From NCBI RefSeq assembly GCF_030165005.1, contig NZ_JASNNW010000020.1, forward strand, positions 62,001 to 126,000: a stretch of 64,000 nt of DNA. Reading direction: 5' to 3'. This document shows positions 17,062-24,926 of the stretch, piece after piece; the first letter of the stretch is position 1; every line of letters begins with the position of its first letter. A model generated the notes under the pieces. It had not been told where the DNA came from. It saw nothing but the letters and a program-made list of their open reading frames with translations, and searched no databases. Origin of the DNA: Blastococcus capsensis (GTDB lineage Bacteria; Actinomycetota; Actinomycetes; Mycobacteriales; Geodermatophilaceae). A program made the position numbers and the translations under genes.

Positions 17062-17074
17062 TTTACACCGTAAA
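17062..17074. promoter_or_regulatory. Operator-like inverted repeat TTTAC-ACC-GTAAA
   Basis: A perfect 5-bp inverted repeat with a 3-bp spacer in an AT-rich island, 87 bp upstream of the PRC-barrel start and 38 bp beyond the TetR stop. Size, symmetry and position fit a TetR-family operator for the adjacent regulator. A TTGTTT -35-like sequence overlaps it on the minus strand. Confidence 0.5.
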
Positions 17075-17111
17075 CAAGTCACGCCGGGAGAGCTCGGGGA
17101 CCGCGCGGCCG

Positions 17112-17906
17112 TCAGGAGCGCGGATCCCCGCGACGGGGGGTCCGCGACTCGCGGAGGACCACCTCGAGGCGTCCGAGCAGATTCTCCAGCGCCTCCTCGA
17201 ACTCGGCGGCGGACTCGTCCAGGGAGAGGAGCGGCGCCAGCCGCACCACGGTCGGGTAGCCGCCGAGGTCGGTGCTCTGCGCAGCGTCCGGACCCCCGTC
17301 GGGATGGTCCTCGGTGCCGATCTTCACGCCCTTCTGGGAGACCTCCAGCAGCAGGTGGCCGAGCAGGAAGCTGGAGTAGGCGCGGTAGGCGGACACGGCT
17401 GCTTCCTGGGTGAACCCGCTGTCGATCAACGCGTCGAGGAACGATTCGACCCACCGCAGGCTGCGCAGCGGCGGGCGCACCCACGGCGCCGCCGGGGGAC
17501 GCGTCGCGACCAGTGGGAACACCTCCGGGTGGGCCAGCGCGATCCGCCGGACGCCGTGGGCCAGCCGCTGGAGGTAGTCCTGCCACCCGCGCGAGGCCGA
17601 CAGGTGGACGTCGGGATCGCCGTAGAGCTCGTCGATGACGGCCTCGACCACGCCGTCGAGCAACTGCTCTCGACCCGGCACGTAGCGGTAGAGGGCCATG
17701 GCCTCGACGCCGAGGTGGGCGCCGAGGCGACGCATGGTCAGCGCGTCGAGCCCGTGCTCGTCGATGAACTCGATCGCCGCGCCGAGGATGCGGCGGCGGT
17801 CGAGCCCGGCCCGGCCGGCGCCCCGCGGTGCGGCCGGGATGGCGGCGGCCGCGCCACCGCGACCCTCGGGGCTGTCGGGATCGGCGGTCGGGTCCGGCTC
17901 GGTCAT
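17112..17906 (-). CDS. TetR family regulator with TetR_C-type sensor
   Basis: 264-residue repressor. After an Ala/Pro/Gly-rich N-terminus, the helix-turn-helix spans about 40-85 (ILGAAIEFIDEHGLDALTMR, RLGAHLGVEAMALYRYVPGR). The C-terminal all-helical domain resembles the tetracycline-repressor class. GGAGGGAG precedes ATG 17906 by about 6 nt. Downstream genes on the same strand encode the PRC-barrel and four-TM proteins, and the operator-like repeat lies between, so these are the likely targets. The ligand is unknown. Confidence 0.83.
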   Translation of the reverse strand: MTEPDPTADPDSPEGRGGAAAAIPAAPRGAGRAGLDRRRILGAAIEFIDEHGLDALTMRRLGAHLGVEAMALYRYVPGREQLLDGVVEAVIDELYGDPDVHLSASRGWQDYLQRLAHGVRRIALAHPEVFPLVATRPPAAPWVRPPLRSLRWVESFLDALIDSGFTQEAAVSAYRAYSSFLLGHLLLEVSQKGVKIGTEDHPDGGPDAAQSTDLGGYPTVVRLAPLLSLDESAAEFEEALENLLGRLEVVLRESRTPRRGDPRS

Positions 17907-18037
17907 CGTGCGCTCCCTCCGTCGGCGCGATCTGCGGTGATCATGCTCCCTGCGGGGCCGGACCGGCCGCGGTGCCCCAGGGAGCTGCACGGGCCCCGAC
18001 CCCGACGTCGGGACGCCGGCACCGGCCCATCCGCGCT

Positions 18038-18627
18038 CTACCGCGACGAGGGCCGGCCCGCGGGGCTGGCGCGGACGTGCATGCGCTCACCCTGCGGACC
18101 GACCAGGATGAGCGTCTCGGCGGGCTCGGCGAACGGGTTGGAGAAGGCGTGTGGCACGCGGGTGTCGAACTCGACCACCTCGCCGCGGGCGAGCACGAAG
18201 TCGCGTCCACCCAGCAGCAGCCTGATGTGGCCGGAGAGCACGTACAGCCACTCGTAGCCGTCGTGGACCTTCTGCTCGGTGTTGCCGACCTGCCAGCGTG
18301 GCGGGAACAGCTGCTTGTAGGCCTGCAGCCCGCCGGCCTGGCGGGTCAGCGGCACCATCGTCATGCCGTCGCGCTCGATGGGGTGCCCGTGCACCCGTGG
18401 ATCGGCCGGCGCCGGGACGTCGACGAGTTCGTCGAGGGCCACGCCGTAGGTCCGGGCCAGGGGCAGCAGCAGCTCCAGCGTGGGGCGCGACCGCCGGATT
18501 CCAGCCGGGACAGCGTGCTCACCGAGATGCCGGTGTCGGCGGCGACATCGGTGAGGGTGGCCCCGCGCTCGGTGCGCAGCGCCCGCAGGCGGGGGCCCAC
18601 CTTCTGCAGGACGTCCTCGTCGGTCAT
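18038..18627 (-). pseudogene. XRE-cupin regulator, frameshifted
   Basis: From ATG 18627 the frame gives MTDEDVLQKVGPRLRALRTE and a complete XRE helix-turn-helix ending GISVSTLSRLESGGR. Near 18485-18495 the frame breaks: one base appears missing before CGCCCCACGCTGGAG. The next frame then continues the family sequence (PTLELLLPLARTYGVALDEL), followed by a cupin domain (YEWLYVLSGHIRLLLGGRDF, GEVVEFDTRVPHAFSNP) to TAG 18038. Total length 590 nt, not a multiple of three. It is a real frameshift or a sequencing error. It is divergent from the flavoprotein gene, which such regulators usually control. Confidence 0.75.
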
Positions 18628-18694
18628 GCGCTGAGTTTGCCATCCTGGCAACGATGGTTGCCGAGAAGTCCGGTCCAGGTCGACAGTGGTCGGC

Positions 18695-19252
18695 ATGGAC
18701 GAGCGGTACGACGTGGTGGTCATCGGAGGCGGCGCGGCGGGGCTGAGCGGGGCGCTCACCCTGGCCCGCGCCCGGCGTAGCGTGCTGGTGGTGGACGCGG
18801 GAGAGCCGCGGAACGCACCGGCCGGCAACGTGCACAACTACCTGGGCCGCGAGGGCACCCCGCCGGCCGAGCTGGTGGCGATCGGGCGCGGCGAGGTGGC
18901 GGCGCTGGAGGGTTCCGCCGCCGTCCGGCTGACGTCCGGGGAGGTGATCGAGCGGGACGCGGTCGTCGTGGCGCCGATGTTCAGCGCCAACGCCGACCTG
19001 CTCGCCGGGCTGGGCGCGACGCCCGTGCCGCTGGAGATGAACGGCACTGTGATGGGAACCCACCTGCTCACCGATCCGACCGGGCGCACCGACGTCCCCG
19101 GCGTCTGGGTCGCCGGCAACGCCGGTGATCTCAGCGCCCAGGTGATCGTGGCGGCGGCCCAGGGGCTCCGGGCCGGCGCCATGATCAACGCCGACCTGAC
19201 CACCGAGGACACCGGGCGCGCGGTGGCCGAACGGCGGAGCGTGGCGGCATGA
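18695..19252 (+). CDS. FAD oxidoreductase lacking the NADPH domain
   Basis: 185 residues from a thioredoxin-reductase-like family that normally has about 300. The N-terminal FAD motif VVVIGGGAAGLSGALTLARA near 8-27 and the C-terminal FAD segment (TDVPGVWVAGNAGDLSAQV near 140) are intact. Between IGRGEVA (about 72) and ALEGSAAVRL about 115 residues are absent, in frame, including the NADPH-binding domain and the CxxC pair seen in full-length relatives. The product may fold poorly and should not use NADPH. ATG 18695 or GTG 18686 starts it. ATGA couples it to the methyltransferase gene. Confidence 0.75.
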   Translation: MDERYDVVVIGGGAAGLSGALTLARARRSVLVVDAGEPRNAPAGNVHNYLGREGTPPAELVAIGRGEVAALEGSAAVRLTSGEVIERDAVVVAPMFSANADLLAGLGATPVPLEMNGTVMGTHLLTDPTGRTDVPGVWVAGNAGDLSAQVIVAAAQGLRAGAMINADLTTEDTGRAVAERRSVAA

Positions 19253-19935
19253 GCGGGGTTGCGAGCGAACCAGGAACGCAGCCGCCTGCGCGAACGGGGC
19301 CGACGAGCGCCGTCGACCGGGAGTCCTACGACGAGCTGTACCGCTCGGCGCCGGCGGTGTGGAGCGGCCGCCCCAACCGGCAGCTGGTCGCCGAGGCGGG
19401 CGACCTGACGCCGGGCCGCGCGCTGGACGCAGGCAGTGGCGAGGGCGGCGACGCGCTCTGGCTCGCCGAGCGGGGCTGGCGGGTGACGGCGGTCGACTTC
19501 TCTCCCGTCGCGCTGCAGCGCGCCGCCGCCCGCAGCCGCGAACGGGCGGTCGACGACCGGGTCGAGTGGGTGCACGCCGACCTGGACGTGTGGCCGCCGC
19601 CGGAGGGCCGCTTCGACCTGGTGACGGCGCACTACCTGCACGCGAGCTGGTCCGACCGCGCCGGGATGTTCCGGAGGCTCGCCGCGGCCGTCGCGCCGGG
19701 CGGCACCCTGCTGGTGGTCGGCCACCTGCACGGCGAGGAGCGGGGCCACGGGCACTCCCACGCGCACGGCGCCGACGCGATGTACACGGCGGAGGACGTC
19801 GCGGCGGTGCTCGATCCCGGGGAGTGGCCCGACGTCGTCACCGGAACCCGGGACCGGGACCCCGGGGCGGCGGCGCGGACGGGCAACCCGGTGCCGGACA
19901 CCGTGCTGGTCGCGCGGCGGTCAGGAGCGCGGTAG
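19249..19935 (+). CDS. Class I SAM-dependent methyltransferase
   Basis: 228-residue Rossmann methyltransferase. SAM motif I is RALDAGSGEGGDALWLAERG near 57-76, motif II VTAVDFSPVAL near 79 and motif IV FDLVTAHYLH near 122. A His-rich stretch (HGEERGHGHSHAHGAD) near 163-178 could bind metal. The start overlaps the flavoprotein stop. XRE-cupin regulator, flavoprotein and methyltransferase form a familiar actinobacterial trio, but here two of the three are damaged. The last 15 bp overlap the convergent gene. The substrate is unknown. Confidence 0.8.
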   Translation: MSGVASEPGTQPPARTGPTSAVDRESYDELYRSAPAVWSGRPNRQLVAEAGDLTPGRALDAGSGEGGDALWLAERGWRVTAVDFSPVALQRAAARSRERAVDDRVEWVHADLDVWPPPEGRFDLVTAHYLHASWSDRAGMFRRLAAAVAPGGTLLVVGHLHGEERGHGHSHAHGADAMYTAEDVAAVLDPGEWPDVVTGTRDRDPGAAARTGNPVPDTVLVARRSGAR

Positions 19936-20739
19936 GCCCAGGTCGGCCAGCGCGGCGGCGACCGCCTCGTCGCGCAGGACGTCGAGCACCAGCAGGCGGT
20001 GCACGAGCACTCCGCGGCGGGTGAGCCGCAGGTCGGCCATCCGGAGGCGGGGGAGCGCCGCACCACCGGGGCGCGGCTGGGCCGGCGGCGGGTCGAGCAG
20101 GTCGGCGCGCTGCAGGTCGGCGACGTCCTCCCGGGCAGCCCAGGCCGCCCAGCCACGGGGGTCGTCGTCCAGCGGTGTCATGGGCAGCGGCACCCGGTCC
20201 CGGCGGCCGACGGCGGCCAGCAGTGCCAGCTGCCGCCAGCTCAGGCCGTCGGTGAGCCGCAGCGTCCGGCCGACGAGCTCGGCATCGATGTCGGGGGAGA
20301 CCGCGACCTCGGCCAGGAGGTAGCCCAGGTGCCGCACCCGCCGTTCGTCGGTGGACCGCCGTGCGGCGGTCACCACCGCCTCGGCCAGCTCCTCGGCGAC
20401 CGGACGGCTGCCCGGCCGCGGGGTGAAGTGCCGGTCGGTGCGCACCGGCCGGCCGGTGCGCTGCACGGACACCGCGTGCTCGACGGCGAAGGCGAGCGCG
20501 GCGCCGGCGCGGACCCGCTCACGGCCGACCTGGATCCCGGCGGCGTTCTCGGCGGCCGCGCGGAGCACGGCGGCGATCCGCTCGTCCACCTGCACGCGAC
20601 CCGTCGCCGGCTCGAACACCACCGCCGCCGCCGCGGAACTCATCGAGCCCGCGACCGGGCTGCCCGCCTCGATCAGCGCACGACCGGCCACGGGGGTCTC
20701 CACGGCAGGCTCCTCGACGGGGTTCCGGGCAGCGCTCAC
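19921..20739 (-). CDS. Hypothetical protein
   Basis: 272 residues, mostly helical in appearance, with no recognised domain. Notable segments are VQVDERIAAVLRAAAENAAG, TDRHFTPRPGSRPVAEELAE and SWRQLALLAAVGRRDRVPLP near 175, followed by a C-terminal part with RLRMADLRLTRRGVLVHRLL that resembles a winged-helix wing region. GTG 20739 follows GGGAGGATC. It stands alone and is convergent with the methyltransferase, overlapping it by 15 bp. Codon use is normal. No function is offered. Confidence 0.6.
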   Translation of the reverse strand: MSAARNPVEEPAVETPVAGRALIEAGSPVAGSMSSAAAAVVFEPATGRVQVDERIAAVLRAAAENAAGIQVGRERVRAGAALAFAVEHAVSVQRTGRPVRTDRHFTPRPGSRPVAEELAEAVVTAARRSTDERRVRHLGYLLAEVAVSPDIDAELVGRTLRLTDGLSWRQLALLAAVGRRDRVPLPMTPLDDDPRGWAAWAAREDVADLQRADLLDPPPAQPRPGGAALPRLRMADLRLTRRGVLVHRLLVLDVLRDEAVAAALADLGLPRS

Positions 20740-20880
20740 CCGGCGATCCTCCCCGTTCCGGTCCCCGCCGTGCACGCGGACCGGTACCGCCCTCACCACA
20801 GCGGGGCAGCCTGTCCTCCGTCGTCCGGGATCTCCGCTGTCGGAGGCCCCGCTGTCGGAGGGCACTGCCACGATGCCCGC

Positions 20881-21198
20881 ATGGCGATCGAGGTGCGGCC
20901 CGCGACCAGCTTCGACGACGTCGCGACGATGGTCGGCCCGAAGCGACCGGACGCGAACGTCTGCTGGTGCCTGAGCTACCGGATCCCGTCGCCGACGGCG
21001 CCGTGCAGTTCGCCCGCGAGCGCGGCGCACCGGCGATCGAGGGCTGTCCGGTCGACGACGACGGCACGAAGGTCGACCTCACGATGGCCTACGTCGGCAC
21101 CCGGACGGTGTTCGAGCGGGCGAGTTCACGAAGGTGGCCGACACGGGCCGGTGCTCAACGGCTTCCCGCGCGTGCTGATGCGGTTCGACCTGCGCTGA
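20881..21198 (+). pseudogene. GNAT acetyltransferase remnant
   Basis: ATG 20881 opens MAIEVRPATSFDDVATMVGP and VCWCLSYRIPS, the start of a well-known GNAT subfamily. It then jumps, with about 100 residues missing, to DGAVQFARERGAPAIEG and TKVDLTMAYVGTRTVFERA in another frame, and a further shift restores VLNGFPRVLMRFDLR before TGA 21198. At least one large deletion and two frame changes are needed. The acetyl-CoA binding core is gone, so it cannot be functional. The reconstruction relies on my memory of intact relatives. Confidence 0.75.
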
Positions 21199-21215
21199 AC
21201 GATCCCCGGGCGTGC

Positions 21216-22331
21216 TCAGGTGGTCAGGCGGTAGCCGCGCTCGCCGACGGTCTCCACCAGCGGCGCCCCGAGGGCGGCCTGCAGCCGGCTCACCGCCGTT
21301 TCCAGCCCGGGCGCGTCGCCGCCGGGCACCGCGGTGATCAGATCGGGTCCGGCGACGAGCCGGCCGGGCTGCCGGGCCAGCTCGCGGAGGACGGCCAGCG
21401 GTCCGGGGGCGAGCTCCACCAGGCGCCCGTCGACGACGGCGGCGTGACCCCGGACCTGGAGGGTGTGCGCCCCGATCCGCAGCACCGGGTCCCGCCCGGA
21501 CAGCCCCGCGACCACCTCGCGCGCGAGCGGCCCCAGCCGCGCCCGCTCCGGGTGGACGTAGGCGATGCCGGCCGCCTCGAGCGGGCCGCCGGTGACCGTG
21601 CCGACGGCCACGGCGAGCACCCGGCCGCCGAACGCGGCGACGAGCGCCTCCCGCCGATCCAGATCCTCCGCGACCTGGAGGAGGCTCGCGGCGGCCGGGG
21701 CGCTGGTGAAGGTCACCGCGTCGACCTCGCCGGCGACGATCGTTCCCACCAGGCGGTGCAGCGGGGCGACGTCCTCCGGGGGCAGCCAGCGGTAGACCGG
21801 CACCGGGAGCACCTCCGCGCCGGCGTCCCGGAGGCCGGACACGAGCTCGGGCAGCGGGTCGCCGTGCAGCTGGACGGCGATCCGCCGTCCCTCCAGGGGG
21901 CCCTCGGTCCCGGACAGCAGGTGCTCCAGCACCTCGCCCGACGACTCCGACCCCGGTGACCAGGCGTCGACCAGACCGGCGCTCCGGACGGCACCGCGCG
22001 CCTTCGGGCCGCGGGCGAGCACGCGGGCGCGGGACAGGTGCGCGACCAGCGGGAGGCCCCACTCGTCAGCGGCCTCCAGCCAGCCCCGGAAGCCGACAGC
22101 GGTGGTGGCTACGGCGAGGTCGACCGGGGCGGCGAGCACCCGGCGGGTGGCCGCGAGCAGCTCGGAGTCGTCGGCGAGCGGCACGATCCGGATCGCCGGC
22201 GCGTGGACCACACGGGCTCCGCGGCGGTCGAGGAGGGCGCCGAGCTCCTCCTTGCGCCGGGCCGCCGTCACCGCGACGGTGTAGCCCGCCAGCGGTCGGT
22301 CGGCCGCCGCGTCCTCGCCGATGTCGTTCAC
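21216..22331 (-). CDS. hemD: Uroporphyrinogen-III synthase with winged-helix domain
   Basis: 371-residue fusion. Residues about 15-265 form the HemD fold (GYTVAVTAARRKEELGALLD, TTAVGFRGWL, VDAVTFTSAPAAASLLQVAE, LAVAVGTVTGGPLEAAGI). Residues about 275-371 are a response-regulator-type winged helix (DPVLRIGAHTLQVRGHAAVV, ETAVSRLQAALG, VETVGERGYRLTT). The fusion is known in actinobacteria, where it often lies near nitrite or sulfite reductase genes; none is here. It may be a regulator rather than the pathway enzyme. GTG 22331 starts it. Downstream lies the dead GNAT remnant on the other strand. Confidence 0.85.
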   Translation of the reverse strand: MNDIGEDAAADRPLAGYTVAVTAARRKEELGALLDRRGARVVHAPAIRIVPLADDSELLAATRRVLAAPVDLAVATTAVGFRGWLEAADEWGLPLVAHLSRARVLARGPKARGAVRSAGLVDAWSPGSESSGEVLEHLLSGTEGPLEGRRIAVQLHGDPLPELVSGLRDAGAEVLPVPVYRWLPPEDVAPLHRLVGTIVAGEVDAVTFTSAPAAASLLQVAEDLDRREALVAAFGGRVLAVAVGTVTGGPLEAAGIAYVHPERARLGPLAREVVAGLSGRDPVLRIGAHTLQVRGHAAVVDGRLVELAPGPLAVLRELARQPGRLVAGPDLITAVPGGDAPGLETAVSRLQAALGAPLVETVGERGYRLTT

Positions 22332-22398
22332 GTGTCCCCCTGTGCCGGTCCGTCCCCATGGTCGGCGCTCCTGCCGACGTCGCGCCGGGCGACCGCGC

Positions 22399-22959
22399 TC
22401 ACGAGCCGCCGTCCACCAGGACGTCGGCCCGGCTGCGGGTGCCGTCCGCGGCGAAGTGCGCGGCCTCGGTCCGCCGCCAGTCCCGCCACTCGCCGGCGAC
22501 GTGGGCGCCGTCCCGGGCGAGGCCGCGGGCCAGCCGCACCGACGGCTCGGCCTCCACCCAGACCCGCAGGGAGGCCCACGGGTCCACCCTGCGGGAGGCG
22601 CTGCCGCAGCCCTCGACCACCAGCACCTCGGGAGGGCGCACCGGCGTCGCGTCGGGGGAGAACCGCCCCGTTCCCCAGTCGAACCGGTGGTAGGCGCCGG
22701 GCCGGCCCTCGCTGAGGGGCCGCAGGACGCCGGCGGCCAGGCGGGCCGCCGCGCCGGTGAGCGTCCAGCCCGTGTACAGGTCGTCCATGTGCACCGTGAC
22801 GGCGTCGGAGAGCGCCTCGGTCAGCCCTGCGGCGAGCGTGGTCTTGCCCGAGCCGGCCGGCCCGTCCACGCACACCAACCGGGTGCCGCCCAGGCGCGGG
22901 GAGGCGGCGAGCACCCGTCCGGCCAGCGCGGCTGCGGTCAGCGGGGTCGCAGCGTCCAC
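22399..22959 (-). CDS. P-loop kinase, uridine-kinase-like
   Basis: 186-residue nucleotide kinase fold with Walker A DGPAGSGKTT at about 32-41, VHMDDLYTGW near 57 (the substrate and Mg site typical of uridine and phosphoribulokinase relatives) and VLVVEGCGSASR near 110. A basic lid, RLARGLARDG, follows. GTG 22959 overlaps the end of the frameshifted MBL gene by 22 bp, so the two were probably cotranscribed. The phosphate acceptor is not determined by the sequence. Confidence 0.78.
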   Translation of the reverse strand: MDAATPLTAAALAGRVLAASPRLGGTRLVCVDGPAGSGKTTLAAGLTEALSDAVTVHMDDLYTGWTLTGAAARLAAGVLRPLSEGRPGAYHRFDWGTGRFSPDATPVRPPEVLVVEGCGSASRRVDPWASLRVWVEAEPSVRLARGLARDGAHVAGEWRDWRRTEAAHFAADGTRSRADVLVDGGS

Positions 22960-23986
22960 GTCGGCACGGCTCCGCCGTCGCTCCCGACCAGCCCGCGGCT
23001 GGCGAGCAGCCGCAGGTGGGCGTCGGTCTCGGTGACGGCGAAGATCCGCATCCGCCGTTCGTACTGCTCCCACGGCCGGGACCAGGTGAGGTGCGCGGCC
23101 AGGTCCCACGGCGTCGAGCCGGGGTGCGCGCCGATCGCGGTGAGCAGCTCGGCCAGGCGCGTCTCGTGGTGGGCGGTCAGCGCGTCGACGCGGTCGGCCA
23201 GCCCGCGGAACCGCCATTCGTGCGCCGGCAGGACCTCGGTGGGCTCGAGGTCCCGGACGCCGGCCAGCGAGTCCAGGAAGGAACGCAGCGGATCGGGTTC
23301 GCCCCGATGGGTGCTCGAGACGTTCGGGCTGATCCGGGCAGCACGTGGTCACCGGAGAAGAGCAGGCCGGTGCGCTCCTCGGCGAAGCAGAGGTGGCCCG
23401 GGGTGTGCCCAGGCGTGTGGACCGCGCGCAGCGACCACCCGGGGAAGGCGGCGTGGTCGCCGTCCTCCAGCAGCCGGTCGGGTACCGCCATGCGCAGGAA
23501 GCCGGACAGGTTCTCCGCCCCGCCGACGTCGGCGCGGGCTTCCTCCGGCGGCGCGCCGAGCCCGATCAGGAACCGGATCTCGGCGGCGACGGCGTCCTCG
23601 GCCGATGTGCGGCTGAGCTTCTGGACGGCGGAGGCATCGGCCGGGTGCATCGCCACCCAGGCGCCGCTGGCCGCACGTACCCGGGCCGCCAGGCCGAGGT
23701 GGTCGAAGTGCAGGTGGGTCACCAGCACGCCGCGGACGTCGTCGATCGACCCGCCGATCGCCGCCAGGCCGTCGGTGAGGGCGGTCCAGCCGGCGTCGCT
23801 CTCCCAGCCGGTGTCGATCAGTCCCAGCCCGCCGCCGTCGAGGGCGAAGGCGTAGACGCTGACGTAGCGCAGCGGGTTGTGCGGAATCGGGACCGGCACC
23901 GACCACAGGCCCTCCAGCAGCTGCTCCACCGGCGGGAGGGTGCGCGTCTGCCAGGCGGCGTGCTGGGCGGTGCCGGTGATCTCCAC
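22938..23986 (-). pseudogene. MBL-fold hydrolase, single frameshift
   Basis: GTG 23986 begins VEITGTAQHAAWQTRTLPPV. The metallo-beta-lactamase motif THLHFDHLG lies near 93-101, the second His in HTPGHTPGHL and the Asp in LFSGDHVLP near 215. Directly after GDHVLP one C seems to be missing (23335-23343); in the next frame the family sequence goes on as ISPNVSSTHRGEPDPLRSFL and WRFRGLADRVDALTAHH to TGA 22938. Length 1049 nt. The break is in a C run, so a sequencing error is quite possible. An intact version would be a glyoxalase-II-like hydrolase. Confidence 0.75.
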
Positions 23987-24038
23987 GGTGCCGCACTCTG
24001 CCAGCCGGGCTCGGCGCCGGTGCTGACACCATGGGGCC

Positions 24039-24530
24039 GTGAGCGGTTCCCCCGATCCCGTCCCCGCGGTCTCCGCCGTGCCCCGCCGGATGCGGCAGCT
24101 GCTGGTGGTGCTCGCGGGTGTGGTCCTCGTCGTGACGGCCGTGGTGGCGCTCGCCCTGCCCTCGACGCAGAACACGGTCGTCGACTACGGGGTCGTCGAC
24201 CAGTTCGCGATCGCCGGCCTGGGTCTCGCGCTCGCTGCCGGTGTGGTGCTCCTCGGCCGGTCCCGGGTGGACGCCGACGCGGCCGGCGTCCGCGTCCGCA
24301 ACCTCGTCGTCCACCACCAGTTGCCGTGGGCATGGGTGCGGGCGGTCCGGTTCGAGCGCACCTCGGCCTGGGGGGCGCTGCTGCTGGAGAACGGCGACGA
24401 GATCTCGCTGCACGCCCTGCAGGCCGTCGACGGCGAGCGTGCCGTGCGGGCCGTGGAGGGGCTGCGCGCGCTGCACGCCGCCGCCCGGGCGGACGATGCC
24501 GTGCCGCCGCCGCTGCTCTACGACGACTGA
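24039..24530 (+). CDS. PH-domain membrane protein
   Basis: 163 residues with two hydrophobic helices (about 19-41 and 55-73) followed by a compact bacterial PH-like domain (SRVDADAAGVRVRNLVVHHQ, LPWAWVRAVRFERTSAWGAL, ENGDEISLHALQAV). This layout matches the short actinobacterial PH-domain proteins of unknown role. GTG 24039 is the start, divergent from the MBL gene by 52 bp. Its stop is followed at once by hairpin element A. Confidence 0.72.
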   Translation: MSGSPDPVPAVSAVPRRMRQLLVVLAGVVLVVTAVVALALPSTQNTVVDYGVVDQFAIAGLGLALAAGVVLLGRSRVDADAAGVRVRNLVVHHQLPWAWVRAVRFERTSAWGALLLENGDEISLHALQAVDGERAVRAVEGLRALHAAARADDAVPPPLLYDD

Positions 24531-24532
24531 AG

Positions 24533-24590
24533 AAGGACCTCCCTGCCCCCCACGCCTCGCAGGCTCGGCGCGGGCCCCTGCAGGGAGGCC
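24533..24590 (+). repeat. Post-stop hairpin element, copy A
   Basis: It begins AAGGACC two bases after the TGA of the PH-domain gene and ends GGCC. The stem GG(A)CCTCCCTGC pairs with GCAGGGAGGCC leaving one unpaired A; the apex contains CTCGCAGGCTCG. The rest of the 396-bp gap to infC (24591-24926) holds the infC leader. Confidence 0.75.
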
Positions 24591-24642
24591 GTTCCAGCAC
24601 GTCACCGGGGAGGGGGGAATGTCCTCGGAGCCCGGCACGCTG

Positions 24643-24648
24643 TAGCAT
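24643..24648 (+). promoter_or_regulatory. infC: Possible infC -10 box TAGCAT
   Basis: TAGCAT fits TANNNT and stands about 280 bp before infC with a TG directly 5'. The -35 match is poor. If used, it gives a leader of about 270 nt, consistent with the structured region downstream. Confidence 0.3.
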
Positions 24649-24835
24649 GGGCGTGCCTCCCCGCTACATCGAGGCGCGCGAACCACCAGCGGCCCCGCCC
24701 CGGGCCGTTGATCCAAGAGGAGCCCGCTCCCACCTGACGCCGTCCAGGCGCCCAGGTCCCGGATCGCGAGAACCGGCCATCGGTCGGTGATCGCGTACGC
24801 ACGCACCCTGACCGGTCGTGCGCCACCGGCGAGTG

Positions 24836-24863
24836 GGCCCCGTGAGCAGACGCTCACGGGGCC
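24836..24863 (+). terminator. Attenuator hairpin in infC leader
   Basis: Perfect 12-bp stem GGCCCCGTGAGC / GCTCACGGGGCC with loop AGAC, followed by TTCTGTG and 63 bp before the infC start. It is the strongest hairpin in the leader and the natural place for transcriptional attenuation of the operon. An upstream GGAGCCCGCTCC could take part in alternative folding. Confidence 0.7.
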
Positions 24864-24926
24864 TTCTGTGCGTCGGTGCCCGGACGGGCCAGCGACTCCT
24901 CCCATGCAGCAGCGTAAGGAGAGGCC

